64,000 nt of DNA from Nostoc sp. FACHB-892 (GTDB taxonomy: Bacteria; Cyanobacteriota; Cyanobacteriia; Cyanobacteriales; Nostocaceae). The notes under the pieces were generated by a model. The model made no database searches and had not been told where the DNA came from. It saw only the letters and a program-made list of their open reading frames with translations. Shown here in pieces: positions 25,853-35,149 of the stretch. The stretch spans positions 1 through 64,000 of the forward strand of contig NZ_JACJTR010000019.1 in NCBI RefSeq assembly GCF_014698795.1. Direction: 5' to 3'. Made by a program: the position numbers and the translations under genes. Position 1 is the first letter of the stretch. Each line of letters opens with the position of its first letter.

Positions 25853-26857
25853 ATGGGAACACTTTACGTAACACAAGCCGATGCTTTTATCGGCAAAGTT
25901 GACGAACGCCTCACCGTCAAAGCTGAACAAAAAACAATTTTGGATATCCCTTTAATTAAACTAGAAGGAATTGTAGTACTAGGACGGGCTACTATTTCTC
26001 CCGCCGTCGTTAGTGAACTTTTAGAACGTCATATTTGTTTAACATTTCTCACACAAAACGGACGATATTTAGGGCGTTTAGAACCAGAAGTTACTAAAAA
26101 TCTCTTTGTTCGTAAAGCCCAATGGCAAGCTGTGGGAGAATCACAATCAGCAATACATTTAGTCAGAGGATTTGTACGGGGTAAATTGAAAAATTACCGC
26201 CATAGCTTACTTCGCACTCAGCGAGAACATCCTGATACTGACCTGAATAATAACATCACTCGATTGGAAAACGCGATCGCACCAATCGAAAAAACTAACA
26301 GTATTGATTCTCTCAGAGGCTTAGAAGGTGCTGGTAGTGCAGCCTATTTTGGTTGCTTTCAACAACTAATCAAAACCTCAGAATTTCGCTTTGAAGCCAG
26401 AAACCGCCGCCCACCAACCGATCCGGTTAATGCCCTACTGAGTTTTGGGTATTCATTACTACGCCATGATGTGCAAAGTGCTTTAAATATTGTCGGCTTC
26501 GATCCTTATCTAGGATACTTACACGTCGAGCGTTATGGTAGACCTTCCCTAGCCTTAGACTTGATGGAAGAATTTCGTCCCTTAATAGTCGATGCTGTAG
26601 TCTTGTCGCTGATTAACAAGCGATCGCTAACCCTAACTGACTTTACCACCGAACCGCTTAGTGGTGCCGTGTCTTTAACCAAAGAAGGACTGCATACATT
26701 CCTTCGCGCCTACGAACAAAAGAAACAATCGGAGTTCAAACATCCAGTTATGGGAAACAAATGCACCTATCAAAAATCCTTTGAAATTCAGGCGAGGTTA
26801 TTAAGTAAATACCTCATGAACGAAATCGATAAATATCCACCCTTAGTTCTCAAATAA
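25853..26857 (+). CDS. cas1: Cas1 integrase
   Basis: This 334-residue metal-dependent integrase joins new spacers to the leader end of the array. It has the N-terminal beta domain (TLYVTQADAFIGKVDERLTV) and the helical catalytic domain. The acidic/His residues are in LRGLEGAGSAAYF (Glu158), GYLHVERYGRPSLALDL (His224) and MEEFRP (Glu239). The subtype matches type I-D Cas1. An AAGGATTAAATC stretch precedes the ATG. cas2 begins 14 bases downstream. Confidence 0.95.
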   Translation: MGTLYVTQADAFIGKVDERLTVKAEQKTILDIPLIKLEGIVVLGRATISPAVVSELLERHICLTFLTQNGRYLGRLEPEVTKNLFVRKAQWQAVGESQSAIHLVRGFVRGKLKNYRHSLLRTQREHPDTDLNNNITRLENAIAPIEKTNSIDSLRGLEGAGSAAYFGCFQQLIKTSEFRFEARNRRPPTDPVNALLSFGYSLLRHDVQSALNIVGFDPYLGYLHVERYGRPSLALDLMEEFRPLIVDAVVLSLINKRSLTLTDFTTEPLSGAVSLTKEGLHTFLRAYEQKKQSEFKHPVMGNKCTYQKSFEIQARLLSKYLMNEIDKYPPLVLK

Positions 26858-26871
26858 CTCCCCATTAACCC

Positions 26872-27162
26872 ATGTATTATATTGTTGTTAGCTACGACAT
26901 TCCAGAAGATAAACGTCGAACTAAAATTCATTCCGTTCTCAAGTCTTATGGACAATGGATGCAACTGAGTGTGTTTGAGTGCAATATCACTTCTACTCAG
27001 TATGCTAAACTGCGATCGCGTTTAGCTAAATTGATAAAACCCGACACTGATAGCGTGCGCTTTTATTTTCTCTGTGGCTGTTGTCAGGGAAAAATCGAAC
27101 GTATTGGCGGAGAACAGCCACGAGACGAAACAATTTTCTTTGCTGAGTCCCCTTCTGGCTAG
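26872..27162 (+). CDS. cas2: Cas2
   Basis: This 96-residue ferredoxin-fold protein dimerises to bridge two Cas1 dimers during spacer acquisition. It opens YYIVVSYDIPEDKRRTKIHSVLKSYGQWMQLSVFEC, with the conserved Asp at the end of the first strand and the SVFEC second strand. Length is normal. It directly follows cas1 and is the last cas gene before the array. Confidence 0.95.
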   Translation: MYYIVVSYDIPEDKRRTKIHSVLKSYGQWMQLSVFECNITSTQYAKLRSRLAKLIKPDTDSVRFYFLCGCCQGKIERIGGEQPRDETIFFAESPSG

Positions 27163-27429
27163 GTTCCTCCACCTCAAATGCGCGGAAGGGTAGGTGTACA
27201 AATTTCACAGCCCCAAAAAATGCTTCTATCCGAACTCCAGTAAAGCTTTCAACCCATTAGTCGCCTAATCCTCATCCGCGCAATCTCTGAAATGCTATCA
27301 AAACACAATTTTAGTCTTTAAATTTTCCTGGCACTCTTTGCAAACGAATTCTCTAATGCTATGATTGCCTTTGAATCGCGCAACCGCACCTTGAAAACTA
27401 AATACAGCTTAGGTTTCAGCCTCCTGCGC
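27163..27429 (+). promoter_or_regulatory. CRISPR leader
   Basis: This AT-rich non-coding stretch lies between cas2 and the first repeat, on the side where transcription of the array must begin, judged by the GAAAC 3' end of the repeats. It should contain the array promoter and the integration signals. No clear boxes were picked out. Confidence 0.65.
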
Positions 27430-28763
27430 ATTGCAATTTATCAAAATCCCTATCAGGGATTGAAACAAATTTAGTCTATTCTGTGGACTGCGACGGTTCA
27501 CAACATTGCAATTTATCAAAATCCCTATCAGGGATTGAAACAGGAGTTTTAGAAGCTCTATCGGAAGTTGATAATCATTGCAATTTATCAAAATCCCTAT
27601 CAGGGATTGAAACTAAAAAACTTTTGGAAGGCATAAAGAATCACGCCATTGCAATTTATCAAAATCCCTATCAGGGATTGAAACTATTAAACTAGGTTCA
27701 GCCATATTATTTACAAAGCATTGCAATTTATCAAAATCCCTATCAGGGATTGAAACGGGTCGCTTTCTCCCCACTCCTTAAGTGCTTCCCATTGCAATTT
27801 ATCAAAATCCCTATCAGGGATTGAAACCTAGTGGGCGGCTCTAACCAAGGCGTATCTTCACCATTGCAATTTATCAAAATCCCTATCAGGGATTGAAACT
27901 GGAATATCTCTACCACTGCTGCTGCAACGCTTGCGAAACATTGCAATTTATCAAAATCCCTATCAGGGATTGAAACACGTACATGGGAAGATGACCCTAT
28001 CACAGAAGGTAGCATTGCAATTTATCAAAATCCCTATCAGGGATTGAAACCCCCGTTTGATCGCCCTAACATTCCGCCTACTAATTGCAATTTATCAAAA
28101 TCCCTATCAGGGATTGAAACACTTGTGGGCTGTAACCCCTATATTGTCAACCGAAAATTGCAATTTATCAAAATCCCTATCAGGGATTGAAACAAAAATT
28201 ATGAATGAACAAGAGTGGATGGGTAGAATTGCAATTTATCAAAATCCCTATCAGGGATTGAAACGCCATCGTCCGGTTCCCTAGCTTGAAGCTCATTACA
28301 TTGCAATTTATCAAAATCCCTATCAGGGATTGAAACGTTTCAATCGTGTACTCCATACCAATTCCTTCAAATTGCAATTTATCAAAATCCCTATCAGGGA
28401 TTGAAACGAATTAATTGCAATGATCACCACGTATAGTGTTTAAATTGCAATTTATCAAAATCCCTATCAGGGATTGAAACCATCAGCAAATCAGTAATCC
28501 ATGCCAAATCCATTATTGCAATTTATCAAAATCCCTATCAGGGATTGAAACTTCATAGTCACTGAGCAAGCCTCGATAGCTGGCAATTGCAATTTATCAA
28601 AATCCCTATCAGGGATTGAAACACCGCCCAAAGGCCGGGCTTTGAGCGAGGACGAATTGCAATTTATCAAAATCCCTATCAGGGATTGAAACTTTGTTAA
28701 TCCTTGCTATTACACTTTGCCTTACAATTGCAATTTATCAAAATCCCTATCAGGGATTGAAAC
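27430..28763 (+). CRISPR. type I-D CRISPR array, 19 repeats and 18 spacers
   Basis: Nineteen copies of a 37-bp repeat occur with a period of about 72 bp. The repeat begins ATTGCAATTTATCAAAAT and ends CCCTATCAGGGATTGAAAC, with the palindrome CCCTATCAGGG able to form the Cas6 hairpin. I saw no substitutions among the copies; spacers are about 34-38 nt and all different. It lies directly after cas2, so it is the cognate array. The near-perfect repeats show that the array is maintained and not decaying. Confidence 0.97.
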
Positions 28764-28804
28764 GAGTCCTCAACAGTAATCCGCGAAATGCACGAGCAAC
28801 CGGA

Positions 28805-28813
28805 ATTGCAATT
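28805..28813 (+). repeat. possible truncated trailer repeat
   Basis: ATTGCAATT, identical to the first nine bases of the CRISPR repeat, occurs 41 bases after the last full repeat, where a twentieth repeat would be expected. The following bases (GGACTAC) differ. It may be the stump of a repeat interrupted by the 21-bp tandem repeat that begins at 28820; chance is possible. Confidence 0.35.
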
Positions 28814-28819
28814 GGACTA

Positions 28820-29003
28820 CAATGCGATTGTTTTGGCTGACAATGCGATTGTTTTGGCTGACAATGCGATTGTTTTGGCTGACAATACGATTGTTTTGGC
28901 TGACAATGCGATTGTTTTGGCTGACAATACCATTGTTTTGAATGACAATGCCATTGTTTCGGCTAACAATGCCATTGTTTCGGCTAACAATGCCATTGTT
29001 TGA
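28820..29003. repeat. 21-bp tandem repeat at the array trailer end
   Basis: The unit CAATGCGATTGTTTTGGCTGA (or close variants with CCATTG and TTTCGGCTAA) occurs eight times plus a partial ninth copy. Variation grows toward the right. The 21-bp length keeps any frame open: plus strand VLADNAI, minus strand NNGIVSQ. With no ribosome site or conserved protein context I regard it as a non-coding minisatellite. Confidence 0.85.
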
Positions 29004-29244
29004 CCAAATTTTTATACAACTTACGCATAAAAGATCCCCTTTTTTAGTTAGAGGGGAATGCAATACGGTTCGGATATACAGGAGAGGAAAGAGGGTTATT
29101 CCACTCCCTCTGCTTCTCTTCTCCTTCTACCCCCCTTACCTGCCTCAACTAAGAAATTCCTTAACCGAACCGTATTGGGGGGGGAGTGTGCTTCGCGCAC
29201 CTATGGGAACGAGGTTTTAGGTTTTGAGTGCGTAAGCCCTGTTT

Positions 29245-30900
29245 CTAATTAGCTTTGCCATTACTCTGAAAATTTAACAACTGCTCATCATTGACCCAAA
29301 TTGCTTGTTGAGGCACAGAAATAGAAATTCCGGCTTTGTCTAGGGCAACTTTCAGGCGGCGGCGAAACTCTCGTGCTACATCCCATTGTTTGAGGGGCTG
29401 TGTTTTAATCCAGACGCGAATAATCAAACCGCGATCGCCAAATTGATCTATTCCCAAAACTTGTGGCGGTTCCAGAATTTGACGCTCCCATTGCGGATCT
29501 TTGTCCATCTCAAAGCCAATATTTTCAATCAACTTCAAAGCCTTTTCAACATCGGCTTGGTAGGCAATGGGGATCGTTAAATCGGCTCGTGACCAACGAC
29601 TAGAAAGATTGGCAACAACTTTAATTTCACTATTGGGAATTGTGATCAAGCGCCCTTCGGAATCTCGCAGTTGGGTCATCCGCAGATTCAGATTTTCTAC
29701 TAAGCCTCCTACGTCTCCTACAGTAATCACATCGCCTAAAGCATACTGGTCTTCTAAAATGATCAGGAAACCGTTAATCGCATCTTTAATTAAGTTTTGC
29801 GAGGCCAGAGACACCGCAACACCAACTAAACTGGCACCCGCTAGCAAGGGAACGATATCTATCCCCAATGACACCAGCGCTAGCAAAAAGCCTACTCCTA
29901 CGCAGATAGCAGTAGCAATGCTTTTAGTCACGCCAGAAAACGTGGAAACTCTCAGTCTCAGCCGTTCAGAACTTTCTGGAGTCAATAAAGCGCCACTGCT
30001 AATCAGAGTGGTGGTGAAGCGGTCAATGAGGGCATAAATGAGACGGATTGCTACATAAGTTCCCAGGAAGACAACACCTAATCGCAAAGGAAATTGGACG
30101 GCATTGAGAATTATTACCTGAAATGGTCGTGTGTAGGGAAATAGACCCAAAATAAAGAAGCTTCCACCTCCCCAAATTCCTGCTTGACTTAGCTGGAATA
30201 GTCGTCTCTTAACTTCTTGGAGATGTCGGTGTTGCTGTTGATTCAGTTGTGTTGCAATTGGTTGAGCTGGTGCTGGTGAAACTTGAGAGTTTAAGGGACC
30301 TGTGTTGGGTTGAGAGGCGATGGAGCGTACTAAATCCTTTTTGGAACGCTGCTGCCAGCTATATACCCCCAAACTCATGAGCATCATCACCAATCCAATG
30401 CCCGCAGCAATTTTACCTTGGTCGATTAAAAATTGAGTTTGTCTTTCTTGCTTTGCTTGTTGCAAGTCTTCTTGTAAGGATTCGGCAATTTGATTTGCCG
30501 ATGTCCATGTATCTACCTCTCTGAGTTTAGCATCCTCAGAAGTAACGGTCATCAGATATTGACCGTTGACATAAATTACTGGTAATTGGTTTACTTTAGG
30601 AATATTTACGTCGACTGGTGTATTTGGTGGCGACTGAAAGTAATTTTGGGCAATTCTCTCCAACTTCTTTTGGATGTCTTCTGAACGCTCAGGGAAGTTG
30701 GCTCTTGATGCCGCTATCTGAAATAACCGACGACCATCTAAATAAATCCAGCCTGTAACAAGTCTATTGTTGGAATCATTACTCACACTGCTGGGAGACG
30801 GTAGCAGCTGCGGTAATACAGGAATCTGGGCTGTGGCTTTTGGCACAGATACAACAGCTATAGCCATTGAACTAGCGATCGCCAAAAATTTAAAGCGCAC
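29245..30900 (-). CDS. MscS-family mechanosensitive channel
   Basis: This 551-residue membrane channel responds to osmotic downshift. It has a cleavable signal peptide (about 1-24, ending KATA), a periplasmic region of about 120 residues, and a membrane segment near 165-185. Three more follow (about 245-345) before the MscS pore helix and beta domain (GVAVSLASQNLIKDAINGFLIILEDQYALGDVITVGDVGGLVENLNLRMTQLRD). The soluble vestibule (VWIKTQPLKQWDVAREFRRRLKVALDKAGI) closes it. The extra N-terminal domain makes it longer than E. coli MscS. It is monocistronic. Confidence 0.92.
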   Translation of the reverse strand: MRFKFLAIASSMAIAVVSVPKATAQIPVLPQLLPSPSSVSNDSNNRLVTGWIYLDGRRLFQIAASRANFPERSEDIQKKLERIAQNYFQSPPNTPVDVNIPKVNQLPVIYVNGQYLMTVTSEDAKLREVDTWTSANQIAESLQEDLQQAKQERQTQFLIDQGKIAAGIGLVMMLMSLGVYSWQQRSKKDLVRSIASQPNTGPLNSQVSPAPAQPIATQLNQQQHRHLQEVKRRLFQLSQAGIWGGGSFFILGLFPYTRPFQVIILNAVQFPLRLGVVFLGTYVAIRLIYALIDRFTTTLISSGALLTPESSERLRLRVSTFSGVTKSIATAICVGVGFLLALVSLGIDIVPLLAGASLVGVAVSLASQNLIKDAINGFLIILEDQYALGDVITVGDVGGLVENLNLRMTQLRDSEGRLITIPNSEIKVVANLSSRWSRADLTIPIAYQADVEKALKLIENIGFEMDKDPQWERQILEPPQVLGIDQFGDRGLIIRVWIKTQPLKQWDVAREFRRRLKVALDKAGISISVPQQAIWVNDEQLLNFQSNGKAN

Positions 30901-31290
30901 TCAAACACCTCCTGGAAAAAATTTACTAGTGACTACTTCTATAACCATCCTCCGCAATTAATTTGGGTAAATGTACCTATCTAAAGTTGAGGTTTTCCCT
31001 TTAGATGATGAATTTTTGATGTTTTTTTGATTTTTTTCTATCTTTAGATCGATGGAATGTACTGAAAATTAGCCATGTAAGCTTAGAAAAGTCTTACTCT
31101 TACCAAAGATAAAACAAAAACGAAGAAGCTGGGGATGAAGTTGACATTATGCTGATCAAACGTCAAGCTAGTTTTGAGGACTATTGACTAGTGATTTGCT
31201 TTCATACAAGCAAAAATCGCCAGTCGTAGAATAACGTAGTAGAGTGCGTAAAAATTACGTAACTTTTTTAATTTTTTGAGGTAACTTTTG
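30901..31290. other. intergenic region before ahcY
   Basis: About 390 bases separate the divergent mscS-family and ahcY genes. They should contain both promoters. No gene, riboswitch fold or clear consensus box was seen. Confidence 0.4.
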
Positions 31291-32568
31291 ATGACCGCAA
31301 CTTCTCCCCGATTAAAGCACGAGGTTAAAGACCTCGGCCTAGCTGCCTTGGGTAGACAGCGCATTGAATGGGCTGGACGCGAAATGCCAGTTTTGCGGCA
31401 AATCCGCGATCGCTTTGCTATTGAGAAACCCTTCGCTGGTTTACGCCTTGTAGCTTGCGCCCACATTACAACAGAAACAGCACATTTGGCGATCGCTCTG
31501 AAAGCCGGTGGTGCAGACGCGCTTTTAATTGCTAGTAACCCCTTATCAACTCAAGATGACGTAGCCGCTAGCCTCGTCGCCGATCATGAAATTCCCGTCT
31601 TTGCTCAAAAAGGCGAAGATAACGCAACTTATAATCGCCACGTCCAAATAGCTTTAGATCATCGCCCCAACATTATTGTTGATGACGGTAGCGATGTGGT
31701 TGCAACTTTGGTACAAGAACGCCAGCACCAAATTGCTGATTTGATTGGTAGCACCGAAGAAACTACCACCGGTATCGTGCGGTTACGCGCCATGTTTAGA
31801 GAAGGCGTTCTCACCTTCCCCGCAGTCAACGTCAACGATGCTGACACCAAGCACTTCTTTGATAATCGCTATGGTACTGGGCAATCAACCCTAGATGGCA
31901 TTATCCGCGCCACAAACATTTTGTTGGCTGGTAAAAACATTGTCGTCGTCGGTTATGGCTGGTGTGGTAAAGGTACAGCCCTCCGCGCCCGTGGAATGGG
32001 TGCTAACGTCATCGTCACCGAAATCGACCCCATCAAGGCAATTGAAGCCGTAATGGATGGCTTCCGCGTCCTGCCAATGGCAGAAGCTGCACCCCAAGGT
32101 GATATATTTATCACTGTGACTGGTAACAAGCACGTCGTTCGCGGTGAACACTTCGATGTCATGAAAGACGGTGCGATCGTTTGTAACTCTGGTCACTTTG
32201 ACTTGGAACTTGATTTGAAATACTTGGCTGCACAAGCTAAAGAAGTCAAAGAAGTTCGTCCCTTCACCGAAGAGTACAAGTTGAAAAATGGTAAATCAGT
32301 AGTAGTTCTTGGACAAGGACGCTTGATTAACCTAGCTGCGGCTGAAGGACACCCCAGCGCGGTAATGGATATGAGTTTTGCGAACCAAGCTTTAGCTTGT
32401 GAATTCTTGGTGAAGAATAAAGGTAAGTTGCAACCTGGTTTGCACTCAATTCCTGTTGAAGTTGATCAAGAAATTGCTCGGTTGAAATTACAAGCTATTG
32501 GGATCACGATTGATAGCTTAACACCCGATCAAATTGAGTACATCAACTCTTGGACAAGTGGAACTTGA
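31291..32568 (+). CDS. ahcY: adenosylhomocysteinase
   Basis: This 425-residue enzyme hydrolyses S-adenosylhomocysteine to adenosine and homocysteine, restoring the methyl cycle in the cytoplasm. Signatures are LVACAHITTETAHLAIALKAGGAD, the NAD-binding GKNIVVVGYGWCGKGTALRARGMGANVIVTEIDP and the C-terminal GHPSAVMDMSFANQALA. The ATG at 31291 with GAGG 9 bases upstream is preferred over the in-frame TTG just before it. A strong terminator follows at 32592. Confidence 0.97.
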   Translation: MTATSPRLKHEVKDLGLAALGRQRIEWAGREMPVLRQIRDRFAIEKPFAGLRLVACAHITTETAHLAIALKAGGADALLIASNPLSTQDDVAASLVADHEIPVFAQKGEDNATYNRHVQIALDHRPNIIVDDGSDVVATLVQERQHQIADLIGSTEETTTGIVRLRAMFREGVLTFPAVNVNDADTKHFFDNRYGTGQSTLDGIIRATNILLAGKNIVVVGYGWCGKGTALRARGMGANVIVTEIDPIKAIEAVMDGFRVLPMAEAAPQGDIFITVTGNKHVVRGEHFDVMKDGAIVCNSGHFDLELDLKYLAAQAKEVKEVRPFTEEYKLKNGKSVVVLGQGRLINLAAAEGHPSAVMDMSFANQALACEFLVKNKGKLQPGLHSIPVEVDQEIARLKLQAIGITIDSLTPDQIEYINSWTSGT

Positions 32569-32591
32569 TACATTGATTAGTTGATTTTTTG

Positions 32592-32623
32592 GGGATAGGC
32601 ATTTTGCTTATCCCTTTTTTTTT
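32592..32623 (+). terminator. ahcY terminator
   Basis: GGGATAGGC, loop ATTTT, GCTTATCCC and then a run of nine T form a classic intrinsic terminator 24 bases after the ahcY stop. Confidence 0.9.
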
Positions 32624-32696
32624 GTGTTTCTCTCGCAGAGATGCAGAGGCATAGAGAGAGAATATAATAGGATGGAGGGTGTTATTGTAAGTTTGT

Positions 32697-33112
32697 ATGT
32701 CAGCAAAAGATTTTTTTCATAATGCTGTTAAGTCAGCTTTAGAGAAAGATGGTTGTTAATTACTGATGATCCTTTAATATTTCTAGTAGATACTATAGAA
32801 TTTCGTCTTGATTTAGGAGCAGAAAGACTTTTAGGAGCAGAAAAAGAAGGAGAAAAAATAGCAGTTGAAATAAAATCTTTTTTGGGGAAATCAGCAATTA
32901 GTGAATTTCATACAGCTTTAGGAAAAACACTTAATTACCGTTCTATTTTAAGAAAACAAGAACCCGATCATATTTTATATTTAGCAATTAGCTATGAAAT
33001 ATATACAGCTTTTTTTCTGATACCTGTGATTCAAGAAATAATTGCTGAACATCAATTAAAATTATTGATATTTGAAAGTAGCAAAAGGGAGATTGTTTTA
33101 TGGAAGGAATGA
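32697..33112 (+). pseudogene. xisH: XisH-family excision controlling factor, frameshifted
   Basis: The gene begins MSAKDFFHNAVKSALEKDG at 32697, the usual XisH start, then meets a TAA at 32757. The continuing frame from 32753 reads LITDDPL and the whole remaining XisH sequence (IAVEIKSFLGKSAISEFHTALGKTLNYR), a PD-(D/E)XK-like fold with E..K. One missing G in the expected TGG (Trp) codon at 32754-32756 explains everything. XisH and XisI are needed for fdxN element excision in Anabaena, but homologs are widespread without an element. It may be a recent mutation or a sequencing error. Confidence 0.85.
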
Positions 33113-33429
33113 ATTATCCTGAATTAGTAAAGACAGTATTAGCAAGACATACAGAAAGTTATTTAGCCAAGGGTACGGAAATACAATTAATATTTGATAA
33201 TCAAAAAAACCACTATTTAGTAATTCATCTAGGTTGGGAAGGTGAAAAACGGACTTATGGTTCAGTGATTCATATAGATATTATTAATGGAAAAATCTGG
33301 ATTCAGTGCGATTTTACAGAGGAAGGTGTAGCTAATGAATTAGTAGAATTGGGAGTACCAAAAACAGATATAGTTTTAGGTTTTAGATCGCCTCATGTGA
33401 GACAGTTTACTGGTTTTGCATCGGTGTAA
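33100..33429 (+). CDS. xisI: XisI-family excision controlling factor
   Basis: This 109-residue protein is a full-length XisI homolog: YPELVKTVLARHTESYLAKG, then HYLVIHLGWEGEKRTYGSVIHIDIINGKIWIQCD and the end EELVELGVPKTDIVLGFRSPHVRQFTGFA are all family hallmarks. Its start overlaps the end of xisH by 13 bases, so the two are co-translated. XisI normally forms a pair with XisH; with xisH frameshifted it may be without a partner. Confidence 0.9.
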   Translation: MEGMNYPELVKTVLARHTESYLAKGTEIQLIFDNQKNHYLVIHLGWEGEKRTYGSVIHIDIINGKIWIQCDFTEEGVANELVELGVPKTDIVLGFRSPHVRQFTGFASV

Positions 33430-33611
33430 ATTTTTTGCATTATATTACGACTTAAGTTTAAAGTTGAGTATCTCAATTCTTGAACATCGGGAACTTGATG
33501 ATTGATTAGTTGATTTTTTGTGGATAACCCAAAGCTTATCTTTTCTTTCTTGTTCGGCGTTATGGATTGATTGAACGAACTCTGAAGGCACGAAGGAAGA
33601 AGAGTAAAACA

Positions 33612-34607
33612 TCAAGAAAAGACTATTATTTCTTGTAAATCAATCATAGCTTTATCAAGTAAGTCTTTTTGTTTTATTTCCCAATTACTAAATCTAATTA
33701 CAAACCATCCTTCTTTCATCAATTTTCTCTCTTGTTGTATATTTTTATAATATTCTTCTTCGCTAGCTAACCAGGTTTCCTGATTGTGCTTACGAGTTGC
33801 ATAATGACTAATATCGTCAATAAAAATAGCAAATCTTTTATTTTTCCAGAAAGCTACAAAGTCAACCCTATAAATGTCGTTAATATTTAGAGATGATGTA
33901 GAACTTAAATATTTTTTTGATTGTGAATGCCACTGTATCCAAGCTTGAGGTATGAGTATAGGTATATTTTGATTAGCCGTATTAAATTTGTTAGCATAAT
34001 GGAGGAAAAATTGTGTTTCATATTCAGTTTGATTCATGTCTCTCAAGGCTATTCTTAAACTTTTATCTGTTATTCCTAAATATAAATTAAAGTTTTGTGC
34101 TAATTGTTGATAAGTTAAATCAGGATAAACATTAAAGTCTATAATTCCAATTCCATTTTTCCATTCAAATTTTAACTTTTGGCTGCCTTTGTTAATTTGA
34201 ACAGCAAACTCTGGCTTGGGTTTGCCAAATGGCAATCCAACAGTAAATTGTGATATAAATAAACTCTTATTAGGAATAATTGGCTGATAAATCACTTTAT
34301 TGCCATCAAATTTAAAGCCAATGTCTGAGAGTGTTTTACGAAAATTATTTTTTGCATCATCAGATAAATGAATAGAATACAATATTGTTTCTATAACTTG
34401 ATTCAATTTGGGTATTATTACTGGACTTTCCCAATCGACTGATTTATAATATTGATTTATTAAATCACGTTTATACTCAAAATTTATTGATTCATCCTTG
34501 GTAAAGCCTCCACCTGAAAAAATAGTGTCTATTTGCCTCTTACTGAAAAAATCACAGCAAAATTGTTCAAGATAAATTTTTAAACTTATTAAAATTGGAT
34601 TTGACAT
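33612..34607 (-). CDS. putative endonuclease-like protein
   Basis: This 331-residue protein was not firmly recognised. The C-terminal third (about 245-325) reads IYRVDFVAFWKNKRFAIFIDDISHYA, then ERKLMKEGWFVIRFSNWEI. This strand-acid-strand-helix pattern is like PD-(D/E)XK/DUF559 nucleases, where the last strand follows the helix. The N-terminal two thirds have no clear domain. Base composition is AT-rich compared with ahcY, which hints at an acquired gene. It stands alone near the xisH-xisI pair. Confidence 0.6.
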   Translation of the reverse strand: MSNPILISLKIYLEQFCCDFFSKRQIDTIFSGGGFTKDESINFEYKRDLINQYYKSVDWESPVIIPKLNQVIETILYSIHLSDDAKNNFRKTLSDIGFKFDGNKVIYQPIIPNKSLFISQFTVGLPFGKPKPEFAVQINKGSQKLKFEWKNGIGIIDFNVYPDLTYQQLAQNFNLYLGITDKSLRIALRDMNQTEYETQFFLHYANKFNTANQNIPILIPQAWIQWHSQSKKYLSSTSSLNINDIYRVDFVAFWKNKRFAIFIDDISHYATRKHNQETWLASEEEYYKNIQQERKLMKEGWFVIRFSNWEIKQKDLLDKAMIDLQEIIVFS

Positions 34608-34669
34608 AGTAATTATTTATATTTCCAGAAATATTACTAATTTAAAATATTACTATATTTAATAATTAC

Positions 34670-34967
34670 TCAAAATTTAGAATAGCCTTTCCATTTTAAA
34701 AGTGCATAAGAGTATGCTTTTTTTAGCATTAAATAATCAGCACTTACTCGCAGCGATCGCAATAATAATTTATCTGATTCACTTAACCGATGATTTTGAT
34801 TTTTTTCTAAAAGTTGTAACATGCAGTTCTTGTTGAGTTTCTGGAATTTGGCTTTGACCAACAGTTAAGAATTCCTCAATCGTTAATTCTTGCATAGCAA
34901 TTAATTCAGCTTGTAATTCCAGAGGTGCATAATCAACAGCAGGAGGAGCATTTGTTTGGTTAGTCAT
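34670..34967 (-). pseudogene. small conserved protein gene, frameshifted
   Basis: Two overlapping minus-strand frames form one protein. The first (start 34967) reads LELQAELIAMQELTIEEFLTVGQSQIPETQQELHV, and the second continues LQLLEKNQNHRLSESDKLLLRSLRVSADYLMLKKAYSYALLKWKGY. The switch needs a single-base correction in the A-rich stretch near 34800-34815. This type of small cyanobacterial protein (leucine-rich, 'LSESE...LR...AD.L...KAYA..LLK.RG') is common beside toxin-like or PIN genes. It is probably inactive or sequenced with a one-base error. Confidence 0.65.
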
Positions 34968-35023
34968 AATTTTTGTAGAAAATGCATTAGGGCAATATAT
35001 CTTATATTATGATATTAAATAAT

Positions 35024-35149
35024 CAGCACTTACTGCGAACGATGCCTGCGGCGGGCTACGCCTACGCAAAACTAAACTCTGTAGGAGCAATTCATAAATC
35101 GCCCCTACCTGAAAATCATTCTTTTCGGCTATTGTTTGCGTAAGTGCTG
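35024..35149. repeat. MITE-like palindromic repeat overlapping a gene end
   Basis: The ends CAGCACTTAC and GTAAGTGCTG are inverted, and the inside contains GTAGGAGCAATT paired with the complementary GCCCCTAC region. It resembles the element at 646-758 but carries an extra GATGCCTGCGGCGGGCTACGCC segment, itself a common Nostoc repeat. Its right end supplies the last residues and the stop of the gene at 35129. Confidence 0.7.

Noticed and set aside
27409..28377. Several short frames across the CRISPR array
   Set aside because: They are made of repeat sequence (for example NCNLSKSLSGIET) and are not genes.
28788..29003. Open frame of repeated VLADNAI over the 21-bp repeat
   Set aside because: The repeat unit is a multiple of three, so all frames without a stop in the unit stay open on both strands; no ribosome site and no family.
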